A DNA stretch of 53,427 nt, taken from contig JAFTDG010000114.1 of assembly GCA_017454325.1 (NCBI GenBank), positions 1 to 53,427 on the forward strand, written 5' to 3'. Numbering within the stretch: position 1 is the stretch's first letter; each line of letters opens with the position of its first letter. The stretch is from Desulfovibrio sp. Its GTDB lineage: Bacteria; Desulfobacterota; Desulfovibrionia; Desulfovibrionales; Desulfovibrionaceae. The translations under genes and the position numbers were made by a program. This document shows, in pieces, positions 24,322 through 34,460 of this stretch. A model generated the notes under the pieces. That model had not been told where the DNA came from, searched no databases, and was given only the letters and a program-made list of their open reading frames with translations.

Positions 24322-25572
24322 CTATTCCTGCACACGCTGAATGCGCGCCCCCACAGCCGTCAGCTTATGTTCAATGTGCTCATAGCCGCGATCCAGATGA
24401 TAAATGCGGCGCACCTCTGTAACGCCCTGTGCAGCCAGACCGGCCAGCACCAGCGATGCGCTGGCACGCAGGTCAGACGCCATAACAGGTGCCCCCGTGA
24501 GCTTTTGTACGCCGCGCACCATGGCTGTGTGCCCGGAAACCTTAATTTGTGCTCCCATGCGCATTAGCTCAAGCACATGCATAAACCGGTTCTCAAAGAT
24601 ACTTTCTTCTACAACGCTGGCACCGTCTGCAAGACACATGAGCGCCATAATCTGGGCCTGCATATCTGTAGGAAAACCGGGGTAAGGTTGCGTTTTCACA
24701 TCTGTACCACGCAAGGGGACAGCGCACCGGGCAAGAACCCCTTCAGGCGTTTCGTTTATTTCCATACCCATGCTATTCAGCTTGCGCACAACGGATTCCA
24801 ACTCCTGAAACGGACAATTGTGCAGCAAAAGTTCACCGCCGGTAATGCCTGCGGCTACCATAAAGGTTCCCGCCTCAATGCGGTCGGGCATGACCGCATA
24901 CTGGCCGTCACTTAAAGAGGTGACCCCCTGAATATGAATTACTGATGTGCCGTGCCCCTCAATCTTAGCACCGCATGTACGTAAAAAATTTGCCAGATCA
25001 ACGATTTCAGGTTCTCGTGCGGCATTTTTAAGCACGGTTTCCCCTTCCGCAAGAGAGGCAGCCATTAAAAGATTTTCTGTGCCGCCCACAGTGGGCATAT
25101 CAAAGGTGATGTGTGTTCCCTTGAGACGACGACAGCGACCAATAATGTACCCTTCTTCCAACTGGAAGCTCGCTCCCATCAGCTCTAGCCCCTTGAGGTG
25201 CTGGTCCACAGGACGAGCACCAATGGCACAGCCTCCAGGCAGAGCTACGCGTGCTCTGCCAATGCGTGCGAGCAGTGGACCGAGACAAAGAACAGAGGCC
25301 CGCATGGTGCGCACCAGATCATAAGGAGCTTCCGGCAACAGATCGCCGGGTTCTACCTGCACGCAATGCTCGCTGTATGTGCAGGTGCAGCCCAGCATGT
25401 TGAGGAGCTTGATGGTTGTGTGGATATCGCGCAGGTTGGGGACGTTAGTTACTGTGAAAGGCTTTGACAGCAGAATACAGGCAAACAAAATAGGCAGTGC
25501 CGCATTTTTAGAGCCACTGATGTCTATGCCTCCGGTCAACGGAACGCCACCTTCAATCACCAGCTTATCCAT
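24322..25572 (-). CDS. murA: UDP-N-acetylglucosamine 1-carboxyvinyltransferase
   Basis: 416 residues. First committed step of peptidoglycan synthesis: transfers enolpyruvate from PEP to UDP-GlcNAc in the cytoplasm. The N-terminus [24 protein letters not shown] holds the Lys and Asn of the substrate site. Catalytic Cys115 in [13 protein letters not shown] is present, so the enzyme should be fosfomycin-sensitive. [11 protein letters not shown] and [17 protein letters not shown] are further family blocks. GGGGAAG precedes the start; the reading frame extends 24 codons upstream without a ribosome site. It lies upstream of the BON lipoprotein gene. Confidence 0.97.
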   Translation of the reverse strand: MDKLVIEGGVPLTGGIDISGSKNAALPILFACILLSKPFTVTNVPNLRDIHTTIKLLNMLGCTCTYSEHCVQVEPGDLLPEAPYDLVRTMRASVLCLGPLLARIGRARVALPGGCAIGARPVDQHLKGLELMGASFQLEEGYIIGRCRRLKGTHITFDMPTVGGTENLLMAASLAEGETVLKNAAREPEIVDLANFLRTCGAKIEGHGTSVIHIQGVTSLSDGQYAVMPDRIEAGTFMVAAGITGGELLLHNCPFQELESVVRKLNSMGMEINETPEGVLARCAVPLRGTDVKTQPYPGFPTDMQAQIMALMCLADGASVVEESIFENRFMHVLELMRMGAQIKVSGHTAMVRGVQKLTGAPVMASDLRASASLVLAGLAAQGVTEVRRIYHLDRGYEHIEHKLTAVGARIQRVQE

Positions 25573-25710
25573 GTCTTCCCCCGAACAACTGATTATTGTC
25601 TGACCGCTACTGCGTTGCTCTTTATCAAATGTTCCCTGCAGCATTACAACAGTAAAAAATGTGTAGGCTGTTTTCTAAAGAAAATCCAGACATCCTAACT
25701 GAAAAAAAAC

Positions 25711-25739
25711 TTGCCAAGAAACGTATGTTTGCATATTAT
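25711..25739 (+). promoter_or_regulatory. Promoter of the tRNA-His / tRNA-Pro unit
   Basis: TTGCCA at 25711-25716 and TATTAT at 25734-25739 with a 17-nt spacer: one mismatch in each box. Transcription would start about 4-5 bases before the first tRNA. Confidence 0.75.
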
Positions 25740-25749
25740 TTTTTTCTAC

Positions 25750-25826
25750 GGCGGAAGTAGCTCAGTTGGCAGAGCACCTGGTTGTGGCCCAGGTGGCCGT
25801 GGGTTCAAGTCCCACCTTTCGCCCCA
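25750..25826 (+). tRNA. tRNA-His (anticodon GTG)
   Basis: Cloverleaf by eye: acceptor GCGGAAG with CTTTCGC, anticodon loop TTGTGGC giving GTG, T loop GGTTCAAGTCC, and CCA encoded in the DNA. The extra G at 25750 opposite C73 is the histidine identity element G-1. Confidence 0.96.
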
Positions 25827-25862
25827 TCAGCTTTACTCCACGCTGCATGGCGCGTTTTTTTT

Positions 25863-25939
25863 CGGAGCGTGGCGCAGCTTGGTAGCGCATTTGCTTTGGG
25901 AGCAAAGGGTCGCTGGTTCAAATCCAGTCGCTCCGACCA
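25863..25939 (+). tRNA. tRNA-Pro (anticodon TGG)
   Basis: Cloverleaf by eye: acceptor CGGAGCG with CGCTCCG, anticodon loop TTTGGGA giving TGG, T loop GGTTCAAATCC, discriminator A and an encoded CCA. It lies 36 bp after tRNA-His in the same unit. Confidence 0.96.
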
Positions 25940-25948
25940 AGAAAATAA

Positions 25949-25984
25949 AGGGCTTACGGTAACAATCACCGTAAGTCCTTTTTG
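25949..25984 (+). terminator. Terminator of the tRNA unit
   Basis: AAGGGCTTACGGT at 25949-25961 pairs with ACCGTAAGTCCTT at 25969-25981 (one G-T pair), followed by TTT. Confidence 0.9.
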
Positions 25985-26145
25985 TCTGAATCCACATTCA
26001 TTAATCATATAAGTGTTTCCTGCATTTTCTTTGAAAAAATTATTCTCGTCTACTTGTGTCACTAGATACGACCACAGTTATCAATACCTTCTTAAATCCT
26101 ACTCTGGAAAAGTAAAAACGGTCTTACCTTCCACAAGGAATTAAA

Positions 26146-27774
26146 ATGAGTATTTCAAGGCTCACCAAGACAAATCTTATCATTGTATGCATCCTGTGTA
26201 TCGGATTCAGCACAATCTCAGCATTGTATCTTCATGAATTTTATAAGGATGCCAAACTACATATGCACCATGAAGCCGAACTGGAGATGTCGGATATCTA
26301 TACACGGCTGACCTCTCTTTTTATCCGACAGCTTACAGTCTCAACTTCCATGGCCAATGACGGTTTCCTCATTTCCTTTCTCAGCAATGAAGAATCCTAT
26401 AAAGACAAGGATTTTGAACAACTGATCAAAAACTACCTGAACGGTTTTATCAACATATATGGATTTGATGCGACGTTTTTGTCCATAACCAAAAACAGGA
26501 CACTGTATTCCAACAGGGGATTTGACCGTATCCTTACCAACGACGATGCCAGTGCATGGTATAATGCTGCTCTGTCCCACGACAGACCTTATGATCTCAA
26601 TATCGATACGGACAAATTCGCCAATAATGAACAATCCTTATTCGTCAATTACAAGGTCTGGAGTCACCAAGACAAGCTCCTCGGAATAATCGGCGCATGC
26701 ATTCATATGGATAAAATACTTGCTTCCATCAGAGACTTTGAGCGTTCTTCCGGTGTCCGGGTCAAACTCATTGACACTGATGGAAACATCAAAATTTGCA
26801 CGACAGAAATTGAACAGCAAAAAAACTGGTTCTCCCTACCGGGTAATGAATATTTCAGGGAACAATTACGCTGGTCAGTGCTGAAGACTTCTGATGTCGC
26901 TGACAGCAATCCGGAAACAATGACATATGTCTACGCCAAGTATCTTCCTGATTTGTCATGGTTTATCATTGTAGAACATCCCACAGACATATTTTTTAAA
27001 AACATGCACCACAATGTCTTCAAGACTGTTCTTATTCTTGGGACAGTGCTTTTAATAACCATGCTCGTCATTGGCAATGTCATCCACAAATTTGAACATG
27101 AAATTACAGAGCTCGCAGAGCGGCAGAAAGAAAAACTTAATACCATGCGCGACGCCATGATGATGACACTTGCCGACCTTGTGGAAAATAGGGATCAGAA
27201 TACAGGAGAACATATCCAGAAAACAGCAGCCTATGTAAAAATCATCATGGAAGAACTACAACGGGAAGGAGCGTATAACGGGAGGATTACTAATGACTAT
27301 ATCCACGCAGTAGTGCGCTCTGCACCACTGCACGACATTGGCAAAATCAATGTTCCAGATGCCATTTTGAATAAACCTGGAAAACTTACGGACGAGGAAT
27401 TTGCCATCATGAAAACACATGCGGCAGTGGGGGGCAATGTCATCGGACATATCCACGACCTTATTCCGAATTCTTCGTTTCTGGGCGAAGCGAAGAATAT
27501 AGCCACATACCATCACGAAAAATGGGACGGCAAAGGCTATCCGGGAGGTCTTTCTGGTGAAAACATTCCGCTTTCCGCACGGGTCATGGCTGTAGCCGAT
27601 GTGTTTGATGCCCTCGTCTCAGAACGCCCTTATAAAAAGGGATTTCCCATTGAAAAAGCTTTTTCCATAATCCAGGAAGAACGGGGTACACACTTTGATC
27701 CACAGATTGTAGACGCCTTTTTTGCGGTCAAGGATAAAATCATTGAAGTGGAACGCAAATTCAGGGAAAAATAA
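26146..27774 (+). CDS. Membrane sensor with Cache domain and HD-GYP phosphodiesterase
   Basis: 542 residues. Inner-membrane receptor: TM1 near 10-30, a large periplasmic Cache-type sensor domain (about 31-290), TM2 near 292-312, then a cytoplasmic linker rich in Glu and Lys (ELAERQKEKLNTMRDAMM) in place of a clear HAMP domain. The HD-GYP domain has all signature residues: HD at 396-397 (LHDIGK), THAAVGG near 424-430, and HHEKWDGKGYP at 456-466. These enzymes degrade cyclic di-GMP, linking an outside signal to motility or biofilm. The ligand cannot be told from sequence. It stands alone between the tRNA terminator and convergent rimO. AAGGA precedes the start. Confidence 0.93.
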   Translation: MSISRLTKTNLIIVCILCIGFSTISALYLHEFYKDAKLHMHHEAELEMSDIYTRLTSLFIRQLTVSTSMANDGFLISFLSNEESYKDKDFEQLIKNYLNGFINIYGFDATFLSITKNRTLYSNRGFDRILTNDDASAWYNAALSHDRPYDLNIDTDKFANNEQSLFVNYKVWSHQDKLLGIIGACIHMDKILASIRDFERSSGVRVKLIDTDGNIKICTTEIEQQKNWFSLPGNEYFREQLRWSVLKTSDVADSNPETMTYVYAKYLPDLSWFIIVEHPTDIFFKNMHHNVFKTVLILGTVLLITMLVIGNVIHKFEHEITELAERQKEKLNTMRDAMMMTLADLVENRDQNTGEHIQKTAAYVKIIMEELQREGAYNGRITNDYIHAVVRSAPLHDIGKINVPDAILNKPGKLTDEEFAIMKTHAAVGGNVIGHIHDLIPNSSFLGEAKNIATYHHEKWDGKGYPGGLSGENIPLSARVMAVADVFDALVSERPYKKGFPIEKAFSIIQEERGTHFDPQIVDAFFAVKDKIIEVERKFREK

Positions 27775-27848
27775 TTGGTTACACCTTGAAAATCCAACGA
27801 ATTCGTCACGCCTTGGAGCAGGACGATGACAACAATGGTGGCCAACGG

Positions 27849-29150
27849 TTACGCAAGGGCCGTCAGATCGTAGGAGGTATTTTCCACGATGTCACAGGTA
27901 ACGAGGGCTCCGGGCGTGACTCCAGGGCCACTCACATAGGTGATGCCGTCCACCTCAGGGGCCTGCAGCCATACACGACCGCTGTGCAGCCCCGGCCAGT
28001 CAGGGTGCGGTGCATCTACCAGCACCTCCATGCGGCTGCCCACATGCTTCGCCAGTAGCTGTTCACTGATATCGGACTGAATTTCCATCAGGGTATTACG
28101 CCGTTCATTTTTGACGTCCTCTGGCACCTGATTGGGCAACGTGGCTGCTACAGTGCCATCTTCCGCCTGATAGGTGAAGACGCCCACATGCTGGAAGCGA
28201 TTTTCCTCCACAAACCGACACAAATACTCGAAGTGCTCCTGGGTTTCGCCGGGATAGCCTACAATGAAGGTTGTTCGCAGTACAGCTTGTGGCAGGGCTG
28301 TGCGAACTCGATCCAACACACATCTGGGGTCTCCCCTAAAGGGGCGTCCCATGCATTTGAGCATTTTCGGGTGGGCATGCTGCAGAGGGATGTCCAGATA
28401 GGGAAGAAGAGGCGGCCCCAGAAAGGCCAGACAACGCAAAAGTTCTGTCGTGACACCTGTGGGGTAGAGGTAGAGCAGGCGCAGCCAAGCTAGGCCATCT
28501 AGATTGGCCAGGCGTTCCAGCAGTCTAGGCAGAGCATGCTTCTGGCCAAGGTCTGTCCCCCATGAAGTCAGATCCTGTGCAACCAGAATGAGTTCCCGTA
28601 CGTTCTGACGTAGCAAACAGTTGGCTTCGGCCACAATGGCGTCTGCCGAGAGCGACCTAAGCCTGCCCCTGATGGAAGGGATGGTGCAGAAGGCACAGTG
28701 ATGCTCACATCCCTCTCCAATTTTGAGCCAGGCATAAGATGGGCCGGTGGAGAGCAGTCGCCCTTTGCCTGGCTGGCAGGGGGGAGGTTCAGGCAGGCCC
28801 AGTGCACTGGCCAGCATGGCGGGCCAGTGCGGCAGGACAGCGGTTGGCAGCCAGAGGTCCACTTCTGGCAGTTCACGTGCCAGTTCTTTCTGACCATAGC
28901 GGCCTACCATGCATCCGCCTACAGCCAGGAAGGGTTTGCGTTTACAATGGCTAAGGCGGTGCACGGCGTCTACAACGGCATGCACTGACTCTTGTACGGC
29001 TGGAGCAATAAATCCGCAGGTATTGATAAATACCATCTGGGCGCGGCCCATGTGTTGCACATGCTGTACAGGAACACCCAATGAACCAAGCAGGCGTTCA
29101 GTATCTACCCGGTTCTTGGGGCAGCCAAGACTGAGGGACCAGATTTTCAA
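27849..29150 (-). CDS. rimO: Ribosomal protein S12 methylthiotransferase RimO
   Basis: 433 residues. Radical-SAM enzyme adding a methylthio group to an aspartate of ribosomal protein S12. The N-terminal UPF0004 domain has cysteines 10, 45 and 80 for the auxiliary cluster ([23 protein letters not shown]). The radical-SAM motif CEHHCAFC follows with Cys148/152/155, and a C-terminal TRAM domain ends the protein. RimO rather than MiaB is suggested by [11 protein letters not shown] and the short length. The start codon is TTG and overlaps the ilvD stop in TTGA, with AAGGAAG upstream, so translation is probably coupled to ilvD. Confidence 0.95.
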   Translation of the reverse strand: MKIWSLSLGCPKNRVDTERLLGSLGVPVQHVQHMGRAQMVFINTCGFIAPAVQESVHAVVDAVHRLSHCKRKPFLAVGGCMVGRYGQKELARELPEVDLWLPTAVLPHWPAMLASALGLPEPPPCQPGKGRLLSTGPSYAWLKIGEGCEHHCAFCTIPSIRGRLRSLSADAIVAEANCLLRQNVRELILVAQDLTSWGTDLGQKHALPRLLERLANLDGLAWLRLLYLYPTGVTTELLRCLAFLGPPLLPYLDIPLQHAHPKMLKCMGRPFRGDPRCVLDRVRTALPQAVLRTTFIVGYPGETQEHFEYLCRFVEENRFQHVGVFTYQAEDGTVAATLPNQVPEDVKNERRNTLMEIQSDISEQLLAKHVGSRMEVLVDAPHPDWPGLHSGRVWLQAPEVDGITYVSGPGVTPGALVTCDIVENTSYDLTALA

Positions 29151-30835
29151 AATGCTTCCTTATATCTTCCACCGGTTGCTGCAGAACTGACCATGTGGGC
29201 ATAACGTCGCAGCACAGCATAGGGGCACTCTTTTGTGGGTGGGACAAACGCTGCCCGACGAGCCTCTAGTTCCTTGGCATCCACTATGAGGTTCAGCGTA
29301 CGCCTCGGTATATCTATGTGGATTATATCTCCTTCTTGTACAAGGGCTATAACTCCACCATCCGCAGCTTCAGGTGAAATATGACCGATAGCTGCACCAT
29401 TGGTACCACCAGAGAAGCGGCCATCGGTAAGAAGAGCCACATCCTTGCCCAGTCCCATGCCCGTGATAGCAGCTGTGGGCGAGAGCATCTCGCGCATGCC
29501 TGGCCCTCCCCGTGGTCCTTCATAGCGTATGACCACGCCATCTCCGGGTTTGATTTTGCCGTCGAGGATAGCGTGCATAGCATCCTCTTCACAGTCAAAA
29601 ACACGGGCTCGCACATCACGGCACATCATTTCCGGTGCTACGGCCGATTGCTTTACCACCGCACCTTCAGGGGCCAGACTGCCGTGTAGAATGGCAATAC
29701 CGCCCTGTGAAGAATACGGATTGTCCACACTGTGGATAACTTCCGGGTCGAGGATACGCGCTTTAAGATCCGTCAGGTTTTCGCCTACAGTTTTGCTCGT
29801 GGCCGTAATACAGCCTTTATGGATAAGGCCGAGTTTGTCGAGTTCGCTCATGACGGCGGGAATGCCTCCGGCATTGTCAAGATCAACCATAAAATGTGAG
29901 CCTGCGGGTGAAAGCTTGCAAAGATTGGGACTCTTACGGCTGACTTCGTCAAAAATCTCAAGCCCGAGTTTAAGGCCAGCCTCACCAGATACGGCGGGCA
30001 AGTGCAATACTGTATTTGTAGAACAGCCCAGGGCCATATCAACGGCCACGGCATTGGCCACGCTATCGGCTGTCACGATGTCAAGCGGACGGATATTTTT
30101 ACGCAAGAGGTCCATAACCTGCATACCCGCTTTTTTGGCTAGGCGTATGCGTGCGCTGCTTGCTGCGGGAATAGTACCGTTGCCCGGCAGGGCCACACCA
30201 ATGGTTTCGGCCAGGCAATTCATGGAATTGGCTGTGAACATGCCGGCACAGGCCCCGCAACCGGGGCAGGCGCGTTCGGTCAGGTGTTCCAGTTCATCCT
30301 CGGTCATAGCACCACTGCGTACCTTGCCCACCGCCTCGAACACCGTTATGAGGTCACCTCGCTGATGCGGGCCAATATCGCCGGGAAGCATAGGTCCGCC
30401 GGAAACAAGCACTGAGGGGATGTTTAAGCGCATCATTGCCATGAGCATGCCCGGTACGCATTTGTCGCAGTTGGGAATAAATACCAATGCGTCAAAAGCA
30501 TGGGCGCGGGCCATGATCTCAATGGAGTCGGCGATAAATTCGCGAGAAGGCAGGGAAAAACGCATTCCCTCGTGGTTCATAGCGATGCCGTCACACACGG
30601 CGATGGCCGGAAATTGCAAGGGAGTACCGCCGGCTATGCGTACGCCTGCTTTGACAGCCTCTGCCAGACTGTTCAGATGCATGTGACCAGGTACAACCTC
30701 GCTTGCAGCATTGACCACGCCTACCAAGGGACGATCCATTTCCTCTCTGGTAAGGCACAGGGCATAAAGCAGGGAACGGTGAGGGGCTTTTTCCAGCCCG
30801 CATTTCATTTTTTTGCTGCGTTCTTCGGCATCCAT
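29147..30835 (-). CDS. ilvD: Dihydroxy-acid dehydratase
   Basis: 562 residues. Dehydrates 2,3-dihydroxy-isovalerate and its methylvalerate homologue, the third common step of valine and isoleucine synthesis; an Fe-S enzyme of the cytoplasm. Cluster and active-site motifs: [10 protein letters not shown] (Cys123) and [19 protein letters not shown] (Cys190 to Cys196). The block SDGRFSGG reads [21 protein letters not shown] near the C-terminus, carrying the catalytic serine region. No other branched-chain gene is adjacent; the only operon partner is rimO, whose start overlaps the stop here. Confidence 0.97.
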   Translation of the reverse strand: MDAEERSKKMKCGLEKAPHRSLLYALCLTREEMDRPLVGVVNAASEVVPGHMHLNSLAEAVKAGVRIAGGTPLQFPAIAVCDGIAMNHEGMRFSLPSREFIADSIEIMARAHAFDALVFIPNCDKCVPGMLMAMMRLNIPSVLVSGGPMLPGDIGPHQRGDLITVFEAVGKVRSGAMTEDELEHLTERACPGCGACAGMFTANSMNCLAETIGVALPGNGTIPAASSARIRLAKKAGMQVMDLLRKNIRPLDIVTADSVANAVAVDMALGCSTNTVLHLPAVSGEAGLKLGLEIFDEVSRKSPNLCKLSPAGSHFMVDLDNAGGIPAVMSELDKLGLIHKGCITATSKTVGENLTDLKARILDPEVIHSVDNPYSSQGGIAILHGSLAPEGAVVKQSAVAPEMMCRDVRARVFDCEEDAMHAILDGKIKPGDGVVIRYEGPRGGPGMREMLSPTAAITGMGLGKDVALLTDGRFSGGTNGAAIGHISPEAADGGVIALVQEGDIIHIDIPRRTLNLIVDAKELEARRAAFVPPTKECPYAVLRRYAHMVSSAATGGRYKEAF

Positions 30836-30962
30836 GGAATTATCCTCGTGCTAAAAATATTATGAACAGGCATAGTATAAAACCCTGCATCCTGTACTGG
30901 CGAGCAGTAATACGTACATATACCTGCCCTTGCCGAGCTATTTTTCACTATTATCCATAAAA
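30836..30962. other. Intergenic region between ilvD and the ribosomal cluster terminator
   Basis: 127 bp, no gene seen. It must contain the ilvD promoter reading left. No clear promoter or leader-peptide attenuator was recognised. Confidence 0.3.
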
Positions 30963-31001
30963 CAAGGGCAGGCCAGCTTTTCAAATACTGGCTTGCCCTT
31001 G
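30963..31001 (-). terminator. Terminator of the alpha-operon end (after rplQ)
   Basis: CAAGGGCA and GCCAG at 30963-30976 pair with CTGGC and TGCCCTTG at 30988-31001 (about 14 bp, one G-T). On the minus strand it is followed by TTTTAT. It lies 130 bp after the rplQ stop. Confidence 0.85.
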
Positions 31002-31134
31002 ATATTATCAACCTACGGCTTTTTCAATAAGTCGCAGTTGTTCGTACACATAGGCATAAATACCACTTCACGCCTGTTTGTGGCGTTCAGAGTGTGTTCA
31101 CTTTATGCACAAAACTGCAGGTATATCTCGAACC

Positions 31135-31599
31135 CTATTCAGCATTGCTCTCGTTTTGTCTTGAAGCGGCTTCTGATGAGTTCGAAGATGCCTCTGTCGT
31201 ATTATTGGGTTGTTGCTCTTTTGAAGCACTTTTTTCCGTAACATCTTTAGTTAACTCAATAATGGCCATCGGAGCATTATCACCCTTACGGGGTACTGCC
31301 AATTTGAGTATGCGTGTATACCCACCGGGCACGCCGGCATACTCAGGACCGATCGTATCAAAGAGCTGTTTTACAAGAGCATGGTCATTAAGCAACCGAT
31401 ATGCCTGCCGACGCGCATGAAGATCGTTACGCTTGGCAAGGGTAACGAGGGGTTCCACTACACGACGCAGCTCTTTAGCCTTGATTTCTGTAGTACGGAT
31501 CTTACCATGTATAAGCAAAGCCTTGGCAAGATTTTGCAACAGGGCTTTACGATGCGCAGGCGTACGCGATAGTTTCCTGCCGGAATTTTTATGCCTCAT
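31135..31599 (-). CDS. rplQ: Ribosomal protein L17
   Basis: 154 residues; last gene of the alpha operon. The 50S protein body [25 protein letters not shown]...[17 protein letters not shown] is standard. From about residue 120 it carries an extra polar tail rich in Ser, Asn, Glu and Gln, making it longer than the usual 120-130 residues. Start set by GGAAG; it overlaps the rpoA stop by 11 bp, so translation is likely coupled. The reading frame opens 16 codons earlier without support. Confidence 0.97.
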   Translation of the reverse strand: MRHKNSGRKLSRTPAHRKALLQNLAKALLIHGKIRTTEIKAKELRRVVEPLVTLAKRNDLHARRQAYRLLNDHALVKQLFDTIGPEYAGVPGGYTRILKLAVPRKGDNAPMAIIELTKDVTEKSASKEQQPNNTTEASSNSSEAASRQNESNAE

Positions 31600-32632
31600 T
31601 TTGACGCTTCCTCTTCCATTCCTGATATTTCTTATCGAAGGAGTCAACCTTCATACCAAAATCCAACCCCATATCCAGAAGGACTCCCTTGATCTCATCC
31701 AGCGATTTTCGGCCGAAATTTTTCGTTTTAAGCATATCAGATTCGCTGCGTTGCACAAGTTCGCCTACTAAAGATATATTGGCACTACGAAGACAGTTGG
31801 TTGCACGTACAGAAAGTTCAAGATCATCTATACTCTTGAACAAATGTTCGTTAATTTCACCGCTGTCTCCGCCACCAAGTTGGGCATCACCTGAAACTCG
31901 CTCATCGAAATTGATAAAGACAGTGATTTGATCCTTGATGATTTTTGCACTATAGGCAATAGCATCCTCTGGCGTCAGGGAACCATCTGTCCAAACTTCA
32001 AGAATCAGCCGATCATAATTTGTCATTTGGCCTACACGTGCTTGTTCAACAGAATAGGCTACTTTACGGACAGGTGAAAAACTTGAATCAAGTTTTATGA
32101 GACCGATTTCATCGCTCAACCCATCATGCATATCAGCCGGCACATAGCCTTTACCCATGCGAACCTCAAACTCCATTTCCAGCGGAACATCTTCGGTAAG
32201 CGTTGCAATGTGCTGTTCTGGATTCAAGACTTCGACATGCTGATTCGTAACTATCTGTGCTGCACTCACTTGTCCTTTACGATCCACATGCAGGGAAAGA
32301 CGCTGCGGCTCATCGGTGTCCATACGCAAGCGTACCTGCTTAATGTTAAGAATTACATCGGTAATATCTTCAAGAACACCGTGAATTGTAGTGAACTCAT
32401 GCTGTACGCCTGTAATTTTTACAGAAACAAAGGCTGCACCTTGAAGAGAAGACAAAAGCACACGGCGCATGGCATTTCCAATGGTCGTTCCATAGCCTCG
32501 CTCCAATGGTTCACATACGAACTTACCGTGAGTCGCACTCGCTGTCTCTTCATCACGAAGTATTTGATCTGGTTTTACCAGCTCAGACCAATTGCGTGTA
32601 TTTATTAGCCGTTCACCCTGTTTGATAAGCAT
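31589..32632 (-). CDS. rpoA: RNA polymerase alpha subunit
   Basis: 347 residues. Scaffold of core RNA polymerase. The N-terminal domain (about 1-235) with [27 protein letters not shown] drives dimer assembly. The C-terminal domain (about 265-335, [24 protein letters not shown]...[13 protein letters not shown]) contacts UP elements and activators. A polar acidic linker with [12 protein letters not shown] joins them. Position between rpsD and rplQ is the classical alpha-operon order. Confidence 0.98.
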   Translation of the reverse strand: MLIKQGERLINTRNWSELVKPDQILRDEETASATHGKFVCEPLERGYGTTIGNAMRRVLLSSLQGAAFVSVKITGVQHEFTTIHGVLEDITDVILNIKQVRLRMDTDEPQRLSLHVDRKGQVSAAQIVTNQHVEVLNPEQHIATLTEDVPLEMEFEVRMGKGYVPADMHDGLSDEIGLIKLDSSFSPVRKVAYSVEQARVGQMTNYDRLILEVWTDGSLTPEDAIAYSAKIIKDQITVFINFDERVSGDAQLGGGDSGEINEHLFKSIDDLELSVRATNCLRSANISLVGELVQRSESDMLKTKNFGRKSLDEIKGVLLDMGLDFGMKVDSFDKKYQEWKRKRQNEA

Positions 32633-32644
32633 GCGTATCCCCGG

Positions 32645-33271
32645 TTATTTCGAGTATAGTTCGACAATCAGTTGCTCATTGACGGGGAACTGGATGTCAT
32701 CTCGCTGTGGCAGAGCTTTCACAGTACCTTTGAAGGCAGCACCATCTGCCTCAAGCCATGCTGGGCATCCACGACGGGCAATAACTTCCTGAGCACCGGC
32801 AAGCACAGGGATCTTACGGTTCTTTTCAGGAACTTCTATGCTGTCACCAACTTTAACCTGAAGAGAAGGAATATTTACCTTGCGCCCGTTAAGGGTAAAA
32901 ACGCCATGACGGACGAGTTGACGCGCCTGATTGCGCGAATTGGCAAACCCGAGGCGATAGACAACATTATCAAGTCGCCTTTCAAGAATAACTAGGAGGT
33001 TTGTGCCTGTAACGCCTTTCTGCATTTCTGCTTTTTCAAAATAGCCATGGAACTGACGTTCCAAGATGCCATAAGCACGACGGGCTTTTTGTTTCTCACG
33101 CAGCTGAACGGCATATTCACTAACTTTTTTACGCGTTCTGCCATGCTGTCCTGGGGCGTAAGGACGACGATCATAAGCACATTTTTCGCTGAAGCAGCGG
33201 TCACCCTTCAAAAAAAGTTTACAGCCTTCACGACGGCACATGCGGCACTTGGCTTCTGTATATTTGGCCAT
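32645..33271 (-). CDS. rpsD: Ribosomal protein S4, zinc-finger type
   Basis: 208 residues. Primary 16S rRNA binder of the 30S subunit and, in many bacteria, repressor of its own alpha operon. Cysteines at 9, 12, 17, 26 and 31 ([23 protein letters not shown]) form the zinc-binding N-terminus of the C+ type. The S4 RNA-binding domain ([32 protein letters not shown]) is complete. It lies between rpsK and rpoA. Confidence 0.98.
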   Translation of the reverse strand: MAKYTEAKCRMCRREGCKLFLKGDRCFSEKCAYDRRPYAPGQHGRTRKKVSEYAVQLREKQKARRAYGILERQFHGYFEKAEMQKGVTGTNLLVILERRLDNVVYRLGFANSRNQARQLVRHGVFTLNGRKVNIPSLQVKVGDSIEVPEKNRKIPVLAGAQEVIARRGCPAWLEADGAAFKGTVKALPQRDDIQFPVNEQLIVELYSK

Positions 33272-33308
33272 TGATTGTTCCTTTTACGTTATGCACACGG
33301 CGCGCAGA

Positions 33309-33698
33309 CTAGACGCGACGCCGTTTTGGAGGCCGGCAACCGTTGTGCGGAATAGGAGTAATATCGCGTATAAAAGCAACCTTGAACCCTATAGCAGAAA
33401 TGGCTCGCATGGCGGCCTCTCGTCCAGAACCAGGGCCCTTCACATAAATACCCACCGTGCGCATACCATTGTCTTGTGCTTTTCTGGCTGCCGTTTCTGC
33501 AGCAACCTGGGCGGCGAATGGGGTAGACTTACGTGATCCTTTGAAACCACTCTGTCCCGAGGATGCCCACGAAACAGCATTTCCGCGCGTATCCGTAAAA
33601 GTTACAATAGTGTTATTGAATGTGGCCAAGATATGGGCAATACCCACGGGCACATTCTTCCTTTCCTTTTTCTTGACCACTTTTTTGGGTCTGGCCAT
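33309..33698 (-). CDS. rpsK: Ribosomal protein S11
   Basis: 129 residues of the 30S platform. Conserved [37 protein letters not shown] and the ending [13 protein letters not shown] are present; NNT followed by the Gly-rich turn is normal. Gene order rpsM-rpsK-rpsD is kept, but 128 bp separate it from rpsM, including a TTCCGCC/GGCGGAA hairpin at 33734-33750 that may be an RNA processing or regulatory element. Confidence 0.98.
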   Translation of the reverse strand: MARPKKVVKKKERKNVPVGIAHILATFNNTIVTFTDTRGNAVSWASSGQSGFKGSRKSTPFAAQVAAETAARKAQDNGMRTVGIYVKGPGSGREAAMRAISAIGFKVAFIRDITPIPHNGCRPPKRRRV

Positions 33699-33733
33699 AC
33701 ATAAACCTCTGGTTGATGCTTGTCAGATGTATT

Positions 33734-33750
33734 TTCCGCCTTGGGCGGAA
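33734..33750 (-). promoter_or_regulatory. Hairpin in the rpsM-rpsK spacer
   Basis: TTCCGCC (33734-33740) and GGCGGAA (33744-33750), perfect 7-bp arms around a 3-nt loop, about 35 nt before the rpsK start. No T run follows, so it is unlikely to be a terminator; RNA processing or autoregulation is possible. Confidence 0.4.
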
Positions 33751-33826
33751 CATCCGTTCGTCCTCACGGCAGCATTAATATATAAAGCTGCTTACGCTTT
33801 ACAAACTGCGACAAGCGCAGCCTTGC

Positions 33827-34195
33827 CTATTTTTTCTTACCCACAGCACCGCGGCGAGGCCCTTTACGGGTACGTGCGTTTGTGTGGGTACGTTGTCCAC
33901 GTACTGGCAGACCACGACGATGCCGTAATCCTCTGTAGCATCCAATGTCCATCAGACGTTTGATACTACCAGAAATTTCACGTCGAAGATCGCCTTCAAC
34001 CTTGTAATTCTGTTCAAGTTCCTTGCGGATCTCGTTCACTTCATCAGCTGAGAGCTCGTCAATATTCCGTTCCCAGTTAACGCCGGTCGTGTCTAGAATT
34101 TTCAAGGCCGTGGAACGTCCAATGCCATAGATATAGGTGAGCGCAATGTCCACCCTTTTACCACGGGGTAAATCAACACCTGCTATTCTCGCCAC
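33827..34195 (-). CDS. rpsM: Ribosomal protein S13
   Basis: 122 residues of the 30S head, contacting the P-site tRNA and S19. [26 protein letters not shown] at the start and [27 protein letters not shown] at the end are standard. It follows rpmJ by 15 bp in the alpha operon. Confidence 0.98.
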   Translation of the reverse strand: MARIAGVDLPRGKRVDIALTYIYGIGRSTALKILDTTGVNWERNIDELSADEVNEIRKELEQNYKVEGDLRREISGSIKRLMDIGCYRGLRHRRGLPVRGQRTHTNARTRKGPRRGAVGKKK

Positions 34196-34210
34196 AGTCA
34201 GTCTCCTGAG

Positions 34211-34324
34211 CTAGCCCTGGCGCTGTTTATGCCGGGGGTTTTCGCAGATAACTCGAAGCACTCCCTTGCGCCGGATAACCTTGCATTTCGGGCAAATCTT
34301 TTTAACGGAAGGCCGTACTTTCAT
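34211..34324 (-). CDS. rpmJ: Ribosomal protein L36, zinc type
   Basis: 37 residues, [21 protein letters not shown] followed by [16 protein letters not shown]. Cys11, Cys14, Cys27 and His32 are the zinc ligands of the C+ form. First gene of the alpha transcription unit; infA, which often precedes it, is absent. The start codon ATG is at 34324-34322. Confidence 0.97.
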
Positions 34325-34431
34325 AATTAATCTCCACTAATGAAACTTGTAGCTACCGGTATAATATATCCGGCTTGCGGCTTGGCCACAGTATATCCGC
34401 CGCTGCCCCCCAGTGGGGATTGAGAACGAAT

Positions 34432-34460
34432 TATTTAGCCGCGTTCCAGCTATCTGTCAA
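34432..34460 (-). promoter_or_regulatory. Promoter of the alpha operon (rpmJ to rplQ)
   Basis: On the minus strand TTGACA (34460-34455), a 17-nt spacer and TAAATA (34437-34432). The -35 box overlaps the last codons of map. A leader of about 100 nt with a CCCC/GGGG hairpin at 34407-34418 follows and could be the S4 autoregulatory target. Confidence 0.7.
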
